Source of the DNA: Agarivorans aestuarii
Lineage (GTDB): Bacteria > Pseudomonadota > Gammaproteobacteria > Enterobacterales > Celerinatantimonadaceae
Direction of reading: 5' to 3'
NCBI RefSeq assembly: GCF_019670125.1
Contig: NZ_AP023033.1
Location: forward strand, 4,241,501 to 4,305,500
Length of the DNA: 64,000 bases
The notes beneath the pieces were generated by a model. It was not told the origin of the DNA. It ran no database searches and was given only the letters and a program-made list of their open reading frames with translations. This document shows positions 26,719 to 33,700 of the stretch, piece by piece. Numbering within the stretch: the first letter of the stretch is position 1; every line of letters begins with the position of its first letter. A program made the translations under genes and the position numbers.

Positions 26719-29700
26719 ATGAAAAAGACAGCATTAGTCATCAGCTTATTGGCAGCAAGCTCTGCCGCTCAAGCTGATTGGTTTTATCGAGGCACCAGCA
26801 ACGGCTGGGCAACTAGCGCTTTAGAACTTGTTTCGGGCAGTGAATACCGAACTTGTCAAAGCTTTGGTGCTAACGATCCACGCTTTAAAATTGATCGCTT
26901 TGGCGACTGGAACGAAGCTTACCCAAGCGCAGATGTTCGGGTAGACGCCAATAAAAACTACGAAATTCGCTTCTTTAGCGACAGCAAAAACATCACCACC
27001 ACAGAAGTGGCCACTTGCGGAGATGTAGAGCCACCTGAAGATAGCTGGTTCTACCGCGGCACCTCTAATGGCTGGGCAACAACAGAAATGACCAGCACTG
27101 ATAACGTCAACTTCTGTACTACTCAGAGTTTTGCCAACGATGACCCACGCTTCAAAATCGACCACTATGGAGACTGGAACGAAGCTTATCCAAGCGCAGA
27201 TTACACCGTTACCGGCAATGCCAGCTACCAAATTTGCTTTAACGCTGGCTCAAAGGCAATTACGGTAACGCCAGACGACGTTACGGATACTCAAGCACCG
27301 GTGGTTACGGCTAACCCAGCAGCCGGATCTTACACCGAAACTCAGCAAATCAGTTTGAGTGTGAGTGATAATCAAGACAGCTCACCGTTGATTTACTGCA
27401 CTACCGACGGCACTACACCAACAGCAGCTTCCAGCCCCTGTAACGATGCCAGCTTTACCGCCAGTGATGTAGTAAGCGATGGGGTAGATTTAAGCTTGAA
27501 GGTATTTGCCATCGATGCCAGCGGCAACTCTGCCTTAAGCACCTTTGACTACACCATTAGCGATGCGCCAGCAGATACTTGGTATTTCCGTGGCACGCCC
27601 AATGATTGGCAAACCACCCTAATGACCAGCAGCGACGGTAATAACTACTGCACAACCCAAAGCTTTGGCAGCAACAATCCACGCTTTAAAATTGACCATT
27701 TTGGCGATTGGACTGAAAACTACCCTGGCGCAGACGTATTAGTAGACGCTAACTCTACTTACCAAATCTGTTTCAACGCCGCCACCAAAGCAGTAAACAC
27801 TGTTAAACAAGGCTGCGAGCCAAATTGTGCAACAGAAACTGAAACTCTTGGTGCAATTTACTCACCACAAAGCACCACCTTCTCGATTTGGTCACCAGAT
27901 CATAGCAATGTGAAAGTGCTAGTTGATGGCGTAGAGCATAGCTTGCAAGCCGTGCCAGACTTCGCCGGTTACAGCCAAGTTTACCAAGTGACCGTAGATG
28001 GTGATTTACACCTGAAACCTTACACCTTTCTAATCAACGGTGTTCAAGTACGCGACCCCTACGGGAAAATGGCGCAGCCAGGCACTGGCGATTATGAAGC
28101 CATTAACATTGTAATGGATATGTCACGTACCGAACCGGTGGGCGGCAGGGCTGCTCGTCCTGCCTTAATTGAACGTGAAGATGCCGTGATTTATGAAGTG
28201 CACGTACGCGACTTTACTATCGACTCAAGTTCAGGCGTGAGCGCGGGTAACAACGGTAAATACTTGGGTATGGTTGAAACAGGTACCAATATTAACGGTG
28301 TTAGAACCGGAATTGACCACCTAAAAGAGCTAGGCGTTACCCACGTTCAACTGTTGCCGGTATACGACTTTGCCACCTGTGATGGCCTGCCAGACAGCGA
28401 CCCTTGCTACAACTGGGGTTATGATCCACGCAACTTTAACATTCCCGAAGACCGCTATTCAGCTGTTCCAACCAACTATGAAGAGCGAGCGCGTGAATTT
28501 AAAACCATGGTTAATGAATTCCACAAAGCTGGCATTCGAGTAATTATGGACGTGGTCTACAACCATACCTTTGATGACGAAATGTTTGAGAACATTACTG
28601 GCCAATACTATACCGCCACCGACTTATCTGGCACTGGCAACTCAATTAATGCCGACGTTCCTATGGTAAGCCGAATGATCCAAGATTCTTTAGCCTACTG
28701 GGTAGACGAATATGGAATTGATGGCTTCCGCTTCGACTTAATCGGTATCTTCTCTTATCAAGAAGTAGAGAAATGGGGTCGTCACCTAAACGACACCTTT
28801 GCTGACCGCAAGTTATTGATTTACGGCGAACCATGGAACGGCTATGCCACCGACCCGCTGGAAGGCCAACGTGTGCGCTATGGCACCACCCATCATATGG
28901 CCGACGAGCATGTAGGTGTATTTAATGGCGCATTCCGCGAATCATTAAAAGGCTCTAATGACGATACTCGCACTGGCTATATGTTTAACAATGTAGATGC
29001 TGCTGAATCTGGCTGGGCGATTTACGATGGCTTTCAAGGCTCTCCGTATAATCCCAACGACGGACGCAACAGCACCTGGTTCCGCAATTATGCAGCTGAC
29101 CCAGAGCAAAGCATTAACTACATTTCGGCCCACGATAACTTTGGCCTGTGGGACAAAGTCTACTTAAGCACTTCAAGCAATGTGCAGCAAAACAGCTCAC
29201 ATCAGGTGATTAGCTTTAACCCTCCTAGCGATTTAACTTACCCGAAACGGGTGGTTAATTTTGGTATGGGCATGATACTAACCAGCCAAGGCATCCCTTT
29301 TGTGCACGCTGGTGATGAATTCCTTCGTACCAAAACCAATAATCAGCAAATTAGTAATCCTTCGGCTTGGAACTACGGCGCACATGGCGGTACTCACAAT
29401 ACCTACAATGCCCCCGATAGCTTCAATGCCATTCGCTGGTCGAACAAAGCGGATAACTTGGCCACCTTCAATTACTTCCAACAATTAATTGAACTACGTC
29501 GTAAGCATGCGGGACTGCGCATGAATACCAGCCAAGAAATCGCCCAATACTTAAATGTGAGTCGTCCCGAACAGTTTGCTGGTCAAGTGATTACCGGGCA
29601 CATTACTGACCCAAGCGATAGCCATAATCTGTTTATTGTGTATAACAGCGGCAATAACCAAACAGTAAGTTTGCCAGCAGGAACTTGGACCAAAGTGGCT

Positions 29701-29790
29701 GATGCCAATGGCGCAGTTAACACGGCTAATATCTCAGGTAGTACAGTGGTAGAAGGCACTGCGGTTACGCTATTTACTCAAGCTAAATAA
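26719..29790 (+). CDS. pulA: Secreted type I pullulanase (GH13, CBM48) with three N-terminal starch modules
   Basis: I start at the ATG at 26719, which opens a signal peptide ending AQA (residue 19); the upstream ATG at 26683 would bury it. Modules: starch modules at 21-99, 110-186 and 288-362, an Fn3-like CHB_HEX_C domain at about 191-282, a CBM48-type domain (about 378-470), a GH13 barrel and a C-terminal beta domain. YNWGYDP (564-570) is the type I pullulanase signature. Catalytic residues are D673 (GFRFDLIG), E704 (YGEPW) and D806 (SAHDN). It cuts alpha-1,6 branches in pullulan or starch. The first 360 residues repeat the layout of the upstream amylase except for one missing Fn3-like domain. 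A strong terminator follows. Confidence 0.93.
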   Translation: MKKTALVISLLAASSAAQADWFYRGTSNGWATSALELVSGSEYRTCQSFGANDPRFKIDRFGDWNEAYPSADVRVDANKNYEIRFFSDSKNITTTEVATCGDVEPPEDSWFYRGTSNGWATTEMTSTDNVNFCTTQSFANDDPRFKIDHYGDWNEAYPSADYTVTGNASYQICFNAGSKAITVTPDDVTDTQAPVVTANPAAGSYTETQQISLSVSDNQDSSPLIYCTTDGTTPTAASSPCNDASFTASDVVSDGVDLSLKVFAIDASGNSALSTFDYTISDAPADTWYFRGTPNDWQTTLMTSSDGNNYCTTQSFGSNNPRFKIDHFGDWTENYPGADVLVDANSTYQICFNAATKAVNTVKQGCEPNCATETETLGAIYSPQSTTFSIWSPDHSNVKVLVDGVEHSLQAVPDFAGYSQVYQVTVDGDLHLKPYTFLINGVQVRDPYGKMAQPGTGDYEAINIVMDMSRTEPVGGRAARPALIEREDAVIYEVHVRDFTIDSSSGVSAGNNGKYLGMVETGTNINGVRTGIDHLKELGVTHVQLLPVYDFATCDGLPDSDPCYNWGYDPRNFNIPEDRYSAVPTNYEERAREFKTMVNEFHKAGIRVIMDVVYNHTFDDEMFENITGQYYTATDLSGTGNSINADVPMVSRMIQDSLAYWVDEYGIDGFRFDLIGIFSYQEVEKWGRHLNDTFADRKLLIYGEPWNGYATDPLEGQRVRYGTTHHMADEHVGVFNGAFRESLKGSNDDTRTGYMFNNVDAAESGWAIYDGFQGSPYNPNDGRNSTWFRNYAADPEQSINYISAHDNFGLWDKVYLSTSSNVQQNSSHQVISFNPPSDLTYPKRVVNFGMGMILTSQGIPFVHAGDEFLRTKTNNQQISNPSAWNYGAHGGTHNTYNAPDSFNAIRWSNKADNLATFNYFQQLIELRRKHAGLRMNTSQEIAQYLNVSRPEQFAGQVITGHITDPSDSHNLFIVYNSGNNQTVSLPAGTWTKVADANGAVNTANISGSTVVEGTAVTLFTQAK

Positions 29791-29812
29791 GCGCTACGCT
29801 AAGCCTAAATAC

Positions 29813-29843
29813 AAAAGCCCAAGTGTTTAGCTTGGGCTTTTTA
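29813..29843 (+). terminator. Rho-independent terminator of the amylase-pullulanase unit
   Basis: AAAAGCCCAAG and CTTGGGCTTTT form an 11-bp stem with a 7-base loop followed by Ts. It may also serve the convergent gene at 29859. Confidence 0.9.
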
Positions 29844-29858
29844 GTTTGTGCAACAAAG

Positions 29859-30542
29859 CTAATTACAAAGCCCTAATGCAGCGTTAAAGCGGTCTAGAAA
29901 ATCAGGATGTTTATCTAACCAAGAGCTTGAGAAATACCCCGACAAGTTCGCTTGGCTAAGGTACCTAGTTTCAATTTTTCGGGTAACGTGGCCGTGATCT
30001 TTTTCGTTTTCGTAGATCTCAAAAGGCGCAACAATTGCGTCAATGCGTTCTAACTGCATTAATTCAAATAAGATGTGGTAATCGTAGCGAGTAAGTACAT
30101 TGGGATAACCATGCTTGGTGAGCCAGCTGTGCATCGCCGAACCATGTAATACGCCTATTTTCAGCTCTTTCATTGCAGGGCTGTGAAGCTCCGCATCAAC
30201 AACTTTCAAACTAAATAGGCTGCGATAAGTGACAATCAGTGGCTCACTGGCAGTTGCAAATCTATCACGCTCGGCACTGCGATTTAATACAAAAACGCCA
30301 TCAAATTTTCCCGCCTGCAGCTCTTTAATCGCTCGATTAATCGGCCTCACGTCAACCTGATATGCCTGCCCCATTTCAATTAAACTGCATTGCATTACGT
30401 CAATCATTGAGCCACTTAAAGCGTCACCATTTACCACTTGATAAGGCGGCAAATGGTGAGTAACCAAGCGCAAGGTATCTGCTTGGCTCAAGGTAGAACC
30501 AAGCAGTAATAGGCCTAAGCAACACCATCTCTTGTGCTTCAC
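29859..30542 (-). CDS. Periplasmic solute-binding-like protein (SBP_bac_3 family)
   Basis: This 227-residue protein has a signal peptide ending SQA (residue 21) and one type II solute-binding fold. It opens with LRLVTHHLPPYQVVNGDALSGSMIDVMQ, the usual SBP_bac_3 start, and continues with the FDGVFVLNRSAERDRFATASEPL segment. Many such short stand-alone members in gammaproteobacteria have no ABC transporter partner, and their ligands are not known. There is no permease or ATPase nearby here either. The start is a GTG; no ATG fits the signal peptide. Its position between the starch enzymes and the ROK regulator may be chance. Confidence 0.82.
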   Translation of the reverse strand: MKHKRWCCLGLLLLGSTLSQADTLRLVTHHLPPYQVVNGDALSGSMIDVMQCSLIEMGQAYQVDVRPINRAIKELQAGKFDGVFVLNRSAERDRFATASEPLIVTYRSLFSLKVVDAELHSPAMKELKIGVLHGSAMHSWLTKHGYPNVLTRYDYHILFELMQLERIDAIVAPFEIYENEKDHGHVTRKIETRYLSQANLSGYFSSSWLDKHPDFLDRFNAALGLCN

Positions 30543-30770
30543 TAATTAATGTCCCATAACAATTCAAATAGTTGCTCTTAAATATTAGTAGTTTAGTGGG
30601 CTCTTATTGGCTTTTTTTTAAGCTCAAGGGCTTTTTTTCAGAACGTGACCGCAGACACGCTTAAAAAATCTGTTAATAGAACAACCAAGTTTCATAATTT
30701 CTTATAACAAATTTAACGAATAAGCTTTAAGCATCTTGAACATTTTTTCAGCAATCGTGAGCTGTAGGGC

Positions 30771-30779
30771 TGATATGTT
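30771..30779 (+). promoter_or_regulatory. Extended -10 promoter candidate for the small RNA
   Basis: TGATATGTT combines the TGn extension with TATGTT (4/6 match to the -10 box), 7 bases before the first stem. No good -35 box is visible at the right distance. Confidence 0.3.
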
Positions 30780-30785
30780 TAAGTG

Positions 30786-30901
30786 CGAAGTGAACGCCGT
30801 TCTCTTCAGACCTAGTAATCTGTCAGTGCATTACTAGTAGCATTTTCCTTTCCTTTCTGGATGAATTACCAAGCCCCGCCTTTTACGGCGGGATTTTTTT
30901 T
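30786..30901 (+). ncRNA. Candidate Hfq-type small RNA with pyrimidine-rich seed
   Basis: Three stems follow each other. Stem 1 (30787-30807) pairs GAAG-T-GAAC with GTTC-T-CTTC. Stem 2 (30812-30837) pairs CTAGTAAT with ATTACTAG perfectly. Stem 3 (30875-30892) pairs CCCGCC with GGCGGG and is followed by eight Ts. Between stems 2 and 3 lies a single-stranded C/U tract, CATTTTCCTTTCCTTTCTGG (30841-30860), complementary to ribosome-binding sites. This is the architecture of trans-acting small RNAs. No protein gene precedes the terminator on this strand for more than 1 kb. The alternative is an attenuated leader of the ROK gene 177 bases downstream. Short resemblances to Spot 42 (GTAGGG, TTCAGACC) are too weak to name it. 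Confidence 0.5.
30875..30901 (+). terminator. Rho-independent terminator in the intergenic region
   Basis: A CCCGCC/GGCGGG stem with a 6-base loop is followed by A and eight Ts. It is a strong terminator with no coding gene directly upstream on this strand. Confidence 0.92.
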
Positions 30902-31078
30902 GCTTGAAGCCCGCCATTAATTACAATATTGTCATTATCATCTTTGAGACGCTTAACTCAGCCTTTGATAAGGAATTTAGATAAGCGTGACAGAAATAAC
31001 AAATCACCAAGAAAGAGATTCTTATTCCCTTTAAAACGCGTATTTTTGAAATGGAAGTAGTTACTTAGCCGATTCAGT

Positions 31079-32269
31079 ATGAAAAAAATCACCGATACCG
31101 AACTAATTAGAAGTGCCAATCGCCGAGACATTATTCAAACTCTGCGCCTCCATGGTGAACTGGCACGTGTAGAAATTGGCGACCACACCAAATTAAGTCC
31201 CGCAACCATCACTTCGATCACCTCTGAGCTAGTTCAACAAGGCTTAATTATTGAGCAGAATGTAGTGTTAGATCCCAGTGGTGGACGCGGTAGGCCAAAA
31301 GTAAAACTACAACTGAATAACCAAGCAGCCTTCTATCTAGCCATAAAGCTATCGATTAACGAAGTGCGCTTTATGCTGGGAGATACCTCTGGCACCATCG
31401 TTGCGCAAGCGACTCAAGCAATGTTAACGGTCACGCTAAACCAAGAACAACTGGTTGACGCCCTGTCTAAAGCCATCGAAGAGTTTATTCAGCATTATGA
31501 GGTTAAACGCAGTAAACTGCGCGGCCTTGGCTTAGCAGTGCAAGGAGTTATAGAAACACAAGGTAAGGGCATATTGTGGAGCCCGGCCATCAAGGGTAAG
31601 CAACTGGAACTGGTTGAGCAACTGCAGCTAAAAAGTCAGCTACCAGTGTTTATTGCCAACGACGCTAATTGCCTCGCCGTGGCCTTAACTCAACGGCCTA
31701 AATACAGCAAACTGGATAATCTAGTCGCTATCCAACTCGGCTACGGGGTTGGCATGGGCTTGATTGTTAACGGCGAGCTTTATCAAGATGCCAGTGCAGC
31801 CACTACCGAATTTGGCCATACCAAGTTTAGCTTAAATGGTCCGCAATGCCGCTGTGGCGGACGAGGCTGCATCGAGGCCTATGTAGGTGACTACGCCATT
31901 TACCGCGACGCCAGTGCTATTTACAACTTGCCACCCACCGACATGCTGCACCCTTCAGAAAAACAGATGCTCGACTTAAACCAACTGACCGAGCCAGACA
32001 ATCCAGCAATGGCACAGATTTTCTCCCAAGCCGGTACCGTGTTAGGCATGGGTTTAGCCAACATAATGGCGCTGTTTAACCCACAAAAAATTGTTATCTC
32101 GGGTCCGGGAATTCGCGCATACGAACACATCAAAGAGTCAATGCTGCGCACCTTTAACGACAACTTATTGCCTTATCACCAAGCTGAGAACGTGGTGGAG
32201 AAACACAATTGGGACGAAGACATGGCGGGCCTTGGCATGATAACCATCATGCAGCAACATACCGACTAA
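31079..32269 (+). CDS. ROK family transcriptional regulator (NagC/Mlc/XylR type)
   Basis: This 396-residue protein has an N-terminal winged helix (ANRRDIIQTLRLHGELARVEIGDHTKLSPATITSITSEL, about 12-50) and a sugar-kinase-like ROK domain. The ROK zinc site CxCGxxGCxE is present as C257, C259 and C264 with E266. DNA-binding members repress sugar uptake or catabolic genes and respond to sugars or to transporter state. Given the surrounding amylases, pullulanase and glucosidase, control of starch use is likely, but the operator has not been identified. No good ribosome site precedes the ATG at 31079. A bidirectional terminator follows. Confidence 0.92.
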   Translation: MKKITDTELIRSANRRDIIQTLRLHGELARVEIGDHTKLSPATITSITSELVQQGLIIEQNVVLDPSGGRGRPKVKLQLNNQAAFYLAIKLSINEVRFMLGDTSGTIVAQATQAMLTVTLNQEQLVDALSKAIEEFIQHYEVKRSKLRGLGLAVQGVIETQGKGILWSPAIKGKQLELVEQLQLKSQLPVFIANDANCLAVALTQRPKYSKLDNLVAIQLGYGVGMGLIVNGELYQDASAATTEFGHTKFSLNGPQCRCGGRGCIEAYVGDYAIYRDASAIYNLPPTDMLHPSEKQMLDLNQLTEPDNPAMAQIFSQAGTVLGMGLANIMALFNPQKIVISGPGIRAYEHIKESMLRTFNDNLLPYHQAENVVEKHNWDEDMAGLGMITIMQQHTD

Positions 32270-32281
32270 ACCACTAAGCAG

Positions 32282-32308
32282 AAAAAGGGAGCGGCAAGCT
32301 CCCTTTTT
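32282..32308. terminator. Bidirectional terminator after the ROK gene
   Basis: AAAAAGGGAGC and GCTCCCTTTTT form an 11-bp stem with a 5-base loop and T runs on both strands, between the convergent ROK and YeeE/YedE genes. Confidence 0.93.
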
Positions 32309-32321
32309 AGTTACGTTTAGT

Positions 32322-32741
32322 TTAAGCGCGAGAGAATAGACGTTTGCTTAAGTAATGCCCCAATAACATGCTTAACAAAAACCAATAAATAGCGGCTTCT
32401 CCACGCAGCAAACTGGCCACCGCAGGCCCAGGGCAAATGCCTACCATTCCCCAACCTATACCAAAGATAATCGAGCCAATGATCAGTTTAGGGCTAATCG
32501 TTTTAAGCGTAGAGCATTGAATAGGCTCGCCATTTACCGCATGGCTTCTTGGTTTAATCAGAAAATGATAAAAAGGTACGAACACCAATAAGGCTCCACC
32601 TATAACAAAAGCCAAGCTAGCATCCCAATTACCGCTTACATCTAAGAAATTAAGCACTTTATAGGGGTTAACCATTTGCGACACATTCATGCCCAAACCA
32701 AACAACAAACCGGTGATTAAGCCAACCACTACCTTAAACAT
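32322..32741 (-). CDS. Half-size YeeE/YedE-type membrane transporter subunit (DUF6691)
   Basis: This 139-residue membrane protein has about four helices and the string GMVGICPGPAVASLL, the cysteine-containing signature of the DUF6691/YeeE-YedE group. Full-length YeeE imports thiosulfate; split pairs like this one are found with persulfide genes and are proposed to move sulfur compounds. I choose the ATG at 32741, with GGAGG 5 bases upstream; the GTG two codons earlier overlaps this site. The gene overlaps the end of the partner gene by 8 bases, so translation is coupled. It is the last gene of the arsR-yeeE-yeeE operon. Confidence 0.87.
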   Translation of the reverse strand: MFKVVVGLITGLLFGLGMNVSQMVNPYKVLNFLDVSGNWDASLAFVIGGALLVFVPFYHFLIKPRSHAVNGEPIQCSTLKTISPKLIIGSIIFGIGWGMVGICPGPAVASLLRGEAAIYWFLLSMLLGHYLSKRLFSRA

Positions 32742-33153
32742 AAGCACCTCCAGCTAACCACACCACTAAAGCCGCGCTAAGCATAAATACCATAGTCGCC
32801 ACTATTGAGCGCAATGAAAAGCGGCCAATCCCGCAAATTCCATGACCACTGGTACAGCCATTCGCAAGCTGAGTGCCCACGCCAACGGCAAAGCCACCAG
32901 CCAATAACCAGCCTAGTGAATAATTAGGTAATGGGGCTTCGCTTAATCCAAACAAGGGGTTAAATAGCAAGCTGCCAGCCATTGCAGCAATAAACGCTAC
33001 TCGCCATGGCCATTCACTCTTCGATGCGCCAAATATCCCACCTAATATGCCGCTAATACCGCCTGTGCGGCCACTAAGCAGCATCAATAAAGATACCGAC
33101 AGGCCTAATAACATTCCGCCTATTAAGGCGCTCCCTGGGCTAAATTCGGTCAT
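32734..33153 (-). CDS. Half-size YeeE/YedE family transporter subunit
   Basis: This 139-residue membrane protein is the partner of the DUF6691 half. Its central string GTQLANGCTSGHGICGIGRFSLRS is the YeeE/YedE signature, whose cysteine accepts and relays sulfur in the thiosulfate channel. An early GGMLLGLSVSLLMLLSGRTGGISGILGG segment forms the first helices. The two halves together would equal one full YeeE-like protein. GGAG precedes the ATG. The gene starts 20 bases after the ArsR-type regulator stop, which places it in the regulator's operon and suggests persulfide-induced expression. Confidence 0.88.
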   Translation of the reverse strand: MTEFSPGSALIGGMLLGLSVSLLMLLSGRTGGISGILGGIFGASKSEWPWRVAFIAAMAGSLLFNPLFGLSEAPLPNYSLGWLLAGGFAVGVGTQLANGCTSGHGICGIGRFSLRSIVATMVFMLSAALVVWLAGGAYV

Positions 33154-33173
33154 TTATTACTCCACCAATTAAA

Positions 33174-33470
33174 TCAATTACAAAACTGCTGCTGCAAGCT
33201 AGCTAATAAGTTTTTCACCTTAGCGTCAGCCAAGGAGTAAAACACCGTTTGCGCTTGTTTACGCACTGCCACCAAACCTTGTTCTCGCAGCACTTTTAAG
33301 TGCTGAGAAAAAGCCGATTGACTATTGCTACTGTGAGCCAGCAGCTCACCAGCACTCATTTCTCCATCACACAATAAACACAAAGCAACTAAACGGTCTG
33401 GATGGGCGATGGTTTTAAGGTAACTACTCACCGTACGAGCTTGCTCATGCAAAACATCATGACTTTGCAT
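33174..33470 (-). CDS. ArsR-family regulator, persulfide-sensor type (BigR/SqrR/YgaV-like)
   Basis: The start is the ATG at 33470, with GGAGG 5 bases upstream, giving 98 residues. It is a winged-helix ArsR repressor (HPDRLVALCLLCDGEMSAGELLAHSSNSQSAFSQHLKVLREQGLV). The cysteine in LVALC (C31) and the one near the C-terminus (QQFCN, C97) stand where BigR, SqrR and YgaV have the two cysteines that form a persulfide bridge; C34 is extra. The usual metal-binding CxC motif of arsenic sensors is absent. The surroundings of YeeE/YedE transporters and a CoA-disulfide reductase-rhodanese agree with a sulfane sulfur sensor. It heads the minus-strand operon. Confidence 0.88.
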   Translation of the reverse strand: MQSHDVLHEQARTVSSYLKTIAHPDRLVALCLLCDGEMSAGELLAHSSNSQSAFSQHLKVLREQGLVAVRKQAQTVFYSLADAKVKNLLASLQQQFCN

Positions 33471-33508
33471 ATACACCTCCTCAATAGGGTGAATTATACG
33501 GCCCCCTT

Positions 33509-33530
33509 TAAATTAGTCAAATCTAATTTA
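33509..33530. promoter_or_regulatory. AT-rich inverted repeat, ArsR-type operator candidate 1
   Basis: TAAATTAG and CTAATTTA form perfect 8-base arms with 6 bases between them, 39 bases upstream of the regulator start. ArsR persulfide sensors bind such AT-rich dyads. Confidence 0.65.
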
Positions 33531-33557
33531 ATAAAATCTTATTTAGTCAGTTGTGTT

Positions 33558-33571
33558 TTAGATTTATCTAA
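33558..33571. promoter_or_regulatory. AT-rich inverted repeat, ArsR-type operator candidate 2
   Basis: TTAGATTTATCTAA is a 14-base dyad with perfect 6-base arms, followed by a related ATAATCTAATTA. It lies on the side of the divergent CoA-disulfide reductase gene. Confidence 0.55.
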
Positions 33572-33700
33572 TATAATCTAATTACAAATAGCGAGTGAGC
33601 AAACTTATTACTCAGGATCTACATCAATAGTTTAATGCGAGATCTTGATTAAGCTTTAGCTAATTCGCTCACAGATAGTGTTTTAATACTGGAGATAAAC

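Larger units (their letters stand above)
30543..31078. other. Long intergenic region holding a small RNA candidate
   Basis: This 536-base region has no credible protein gene. Its middle part (30786-30901) has the layout of a small RNA ending in a strong terminator. The stretch 30543-30770 is AT-rich, with T runs near 30612 and 30633 but no clear stem. The stretch 30902-31078 should hold the promoter of the ROK gene, including an AT-rich CGCG-centred sequence near 31031-31050. Confidence 0.5.

Noticed and set aside
30765-30810. Resemblance to Spot 42 RNA (GTAGGG, TTCAGACC)
   Set aside because: Only two short strings agree, with different spacing and no shared flanking genes; a covariance model search is required.
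31031-31050. AT-rich CGCG-centred dyad upstream of the ROK gene as an autoregulatory operator
   Set aside because: Too many mismatches between arms and no second site to compare.
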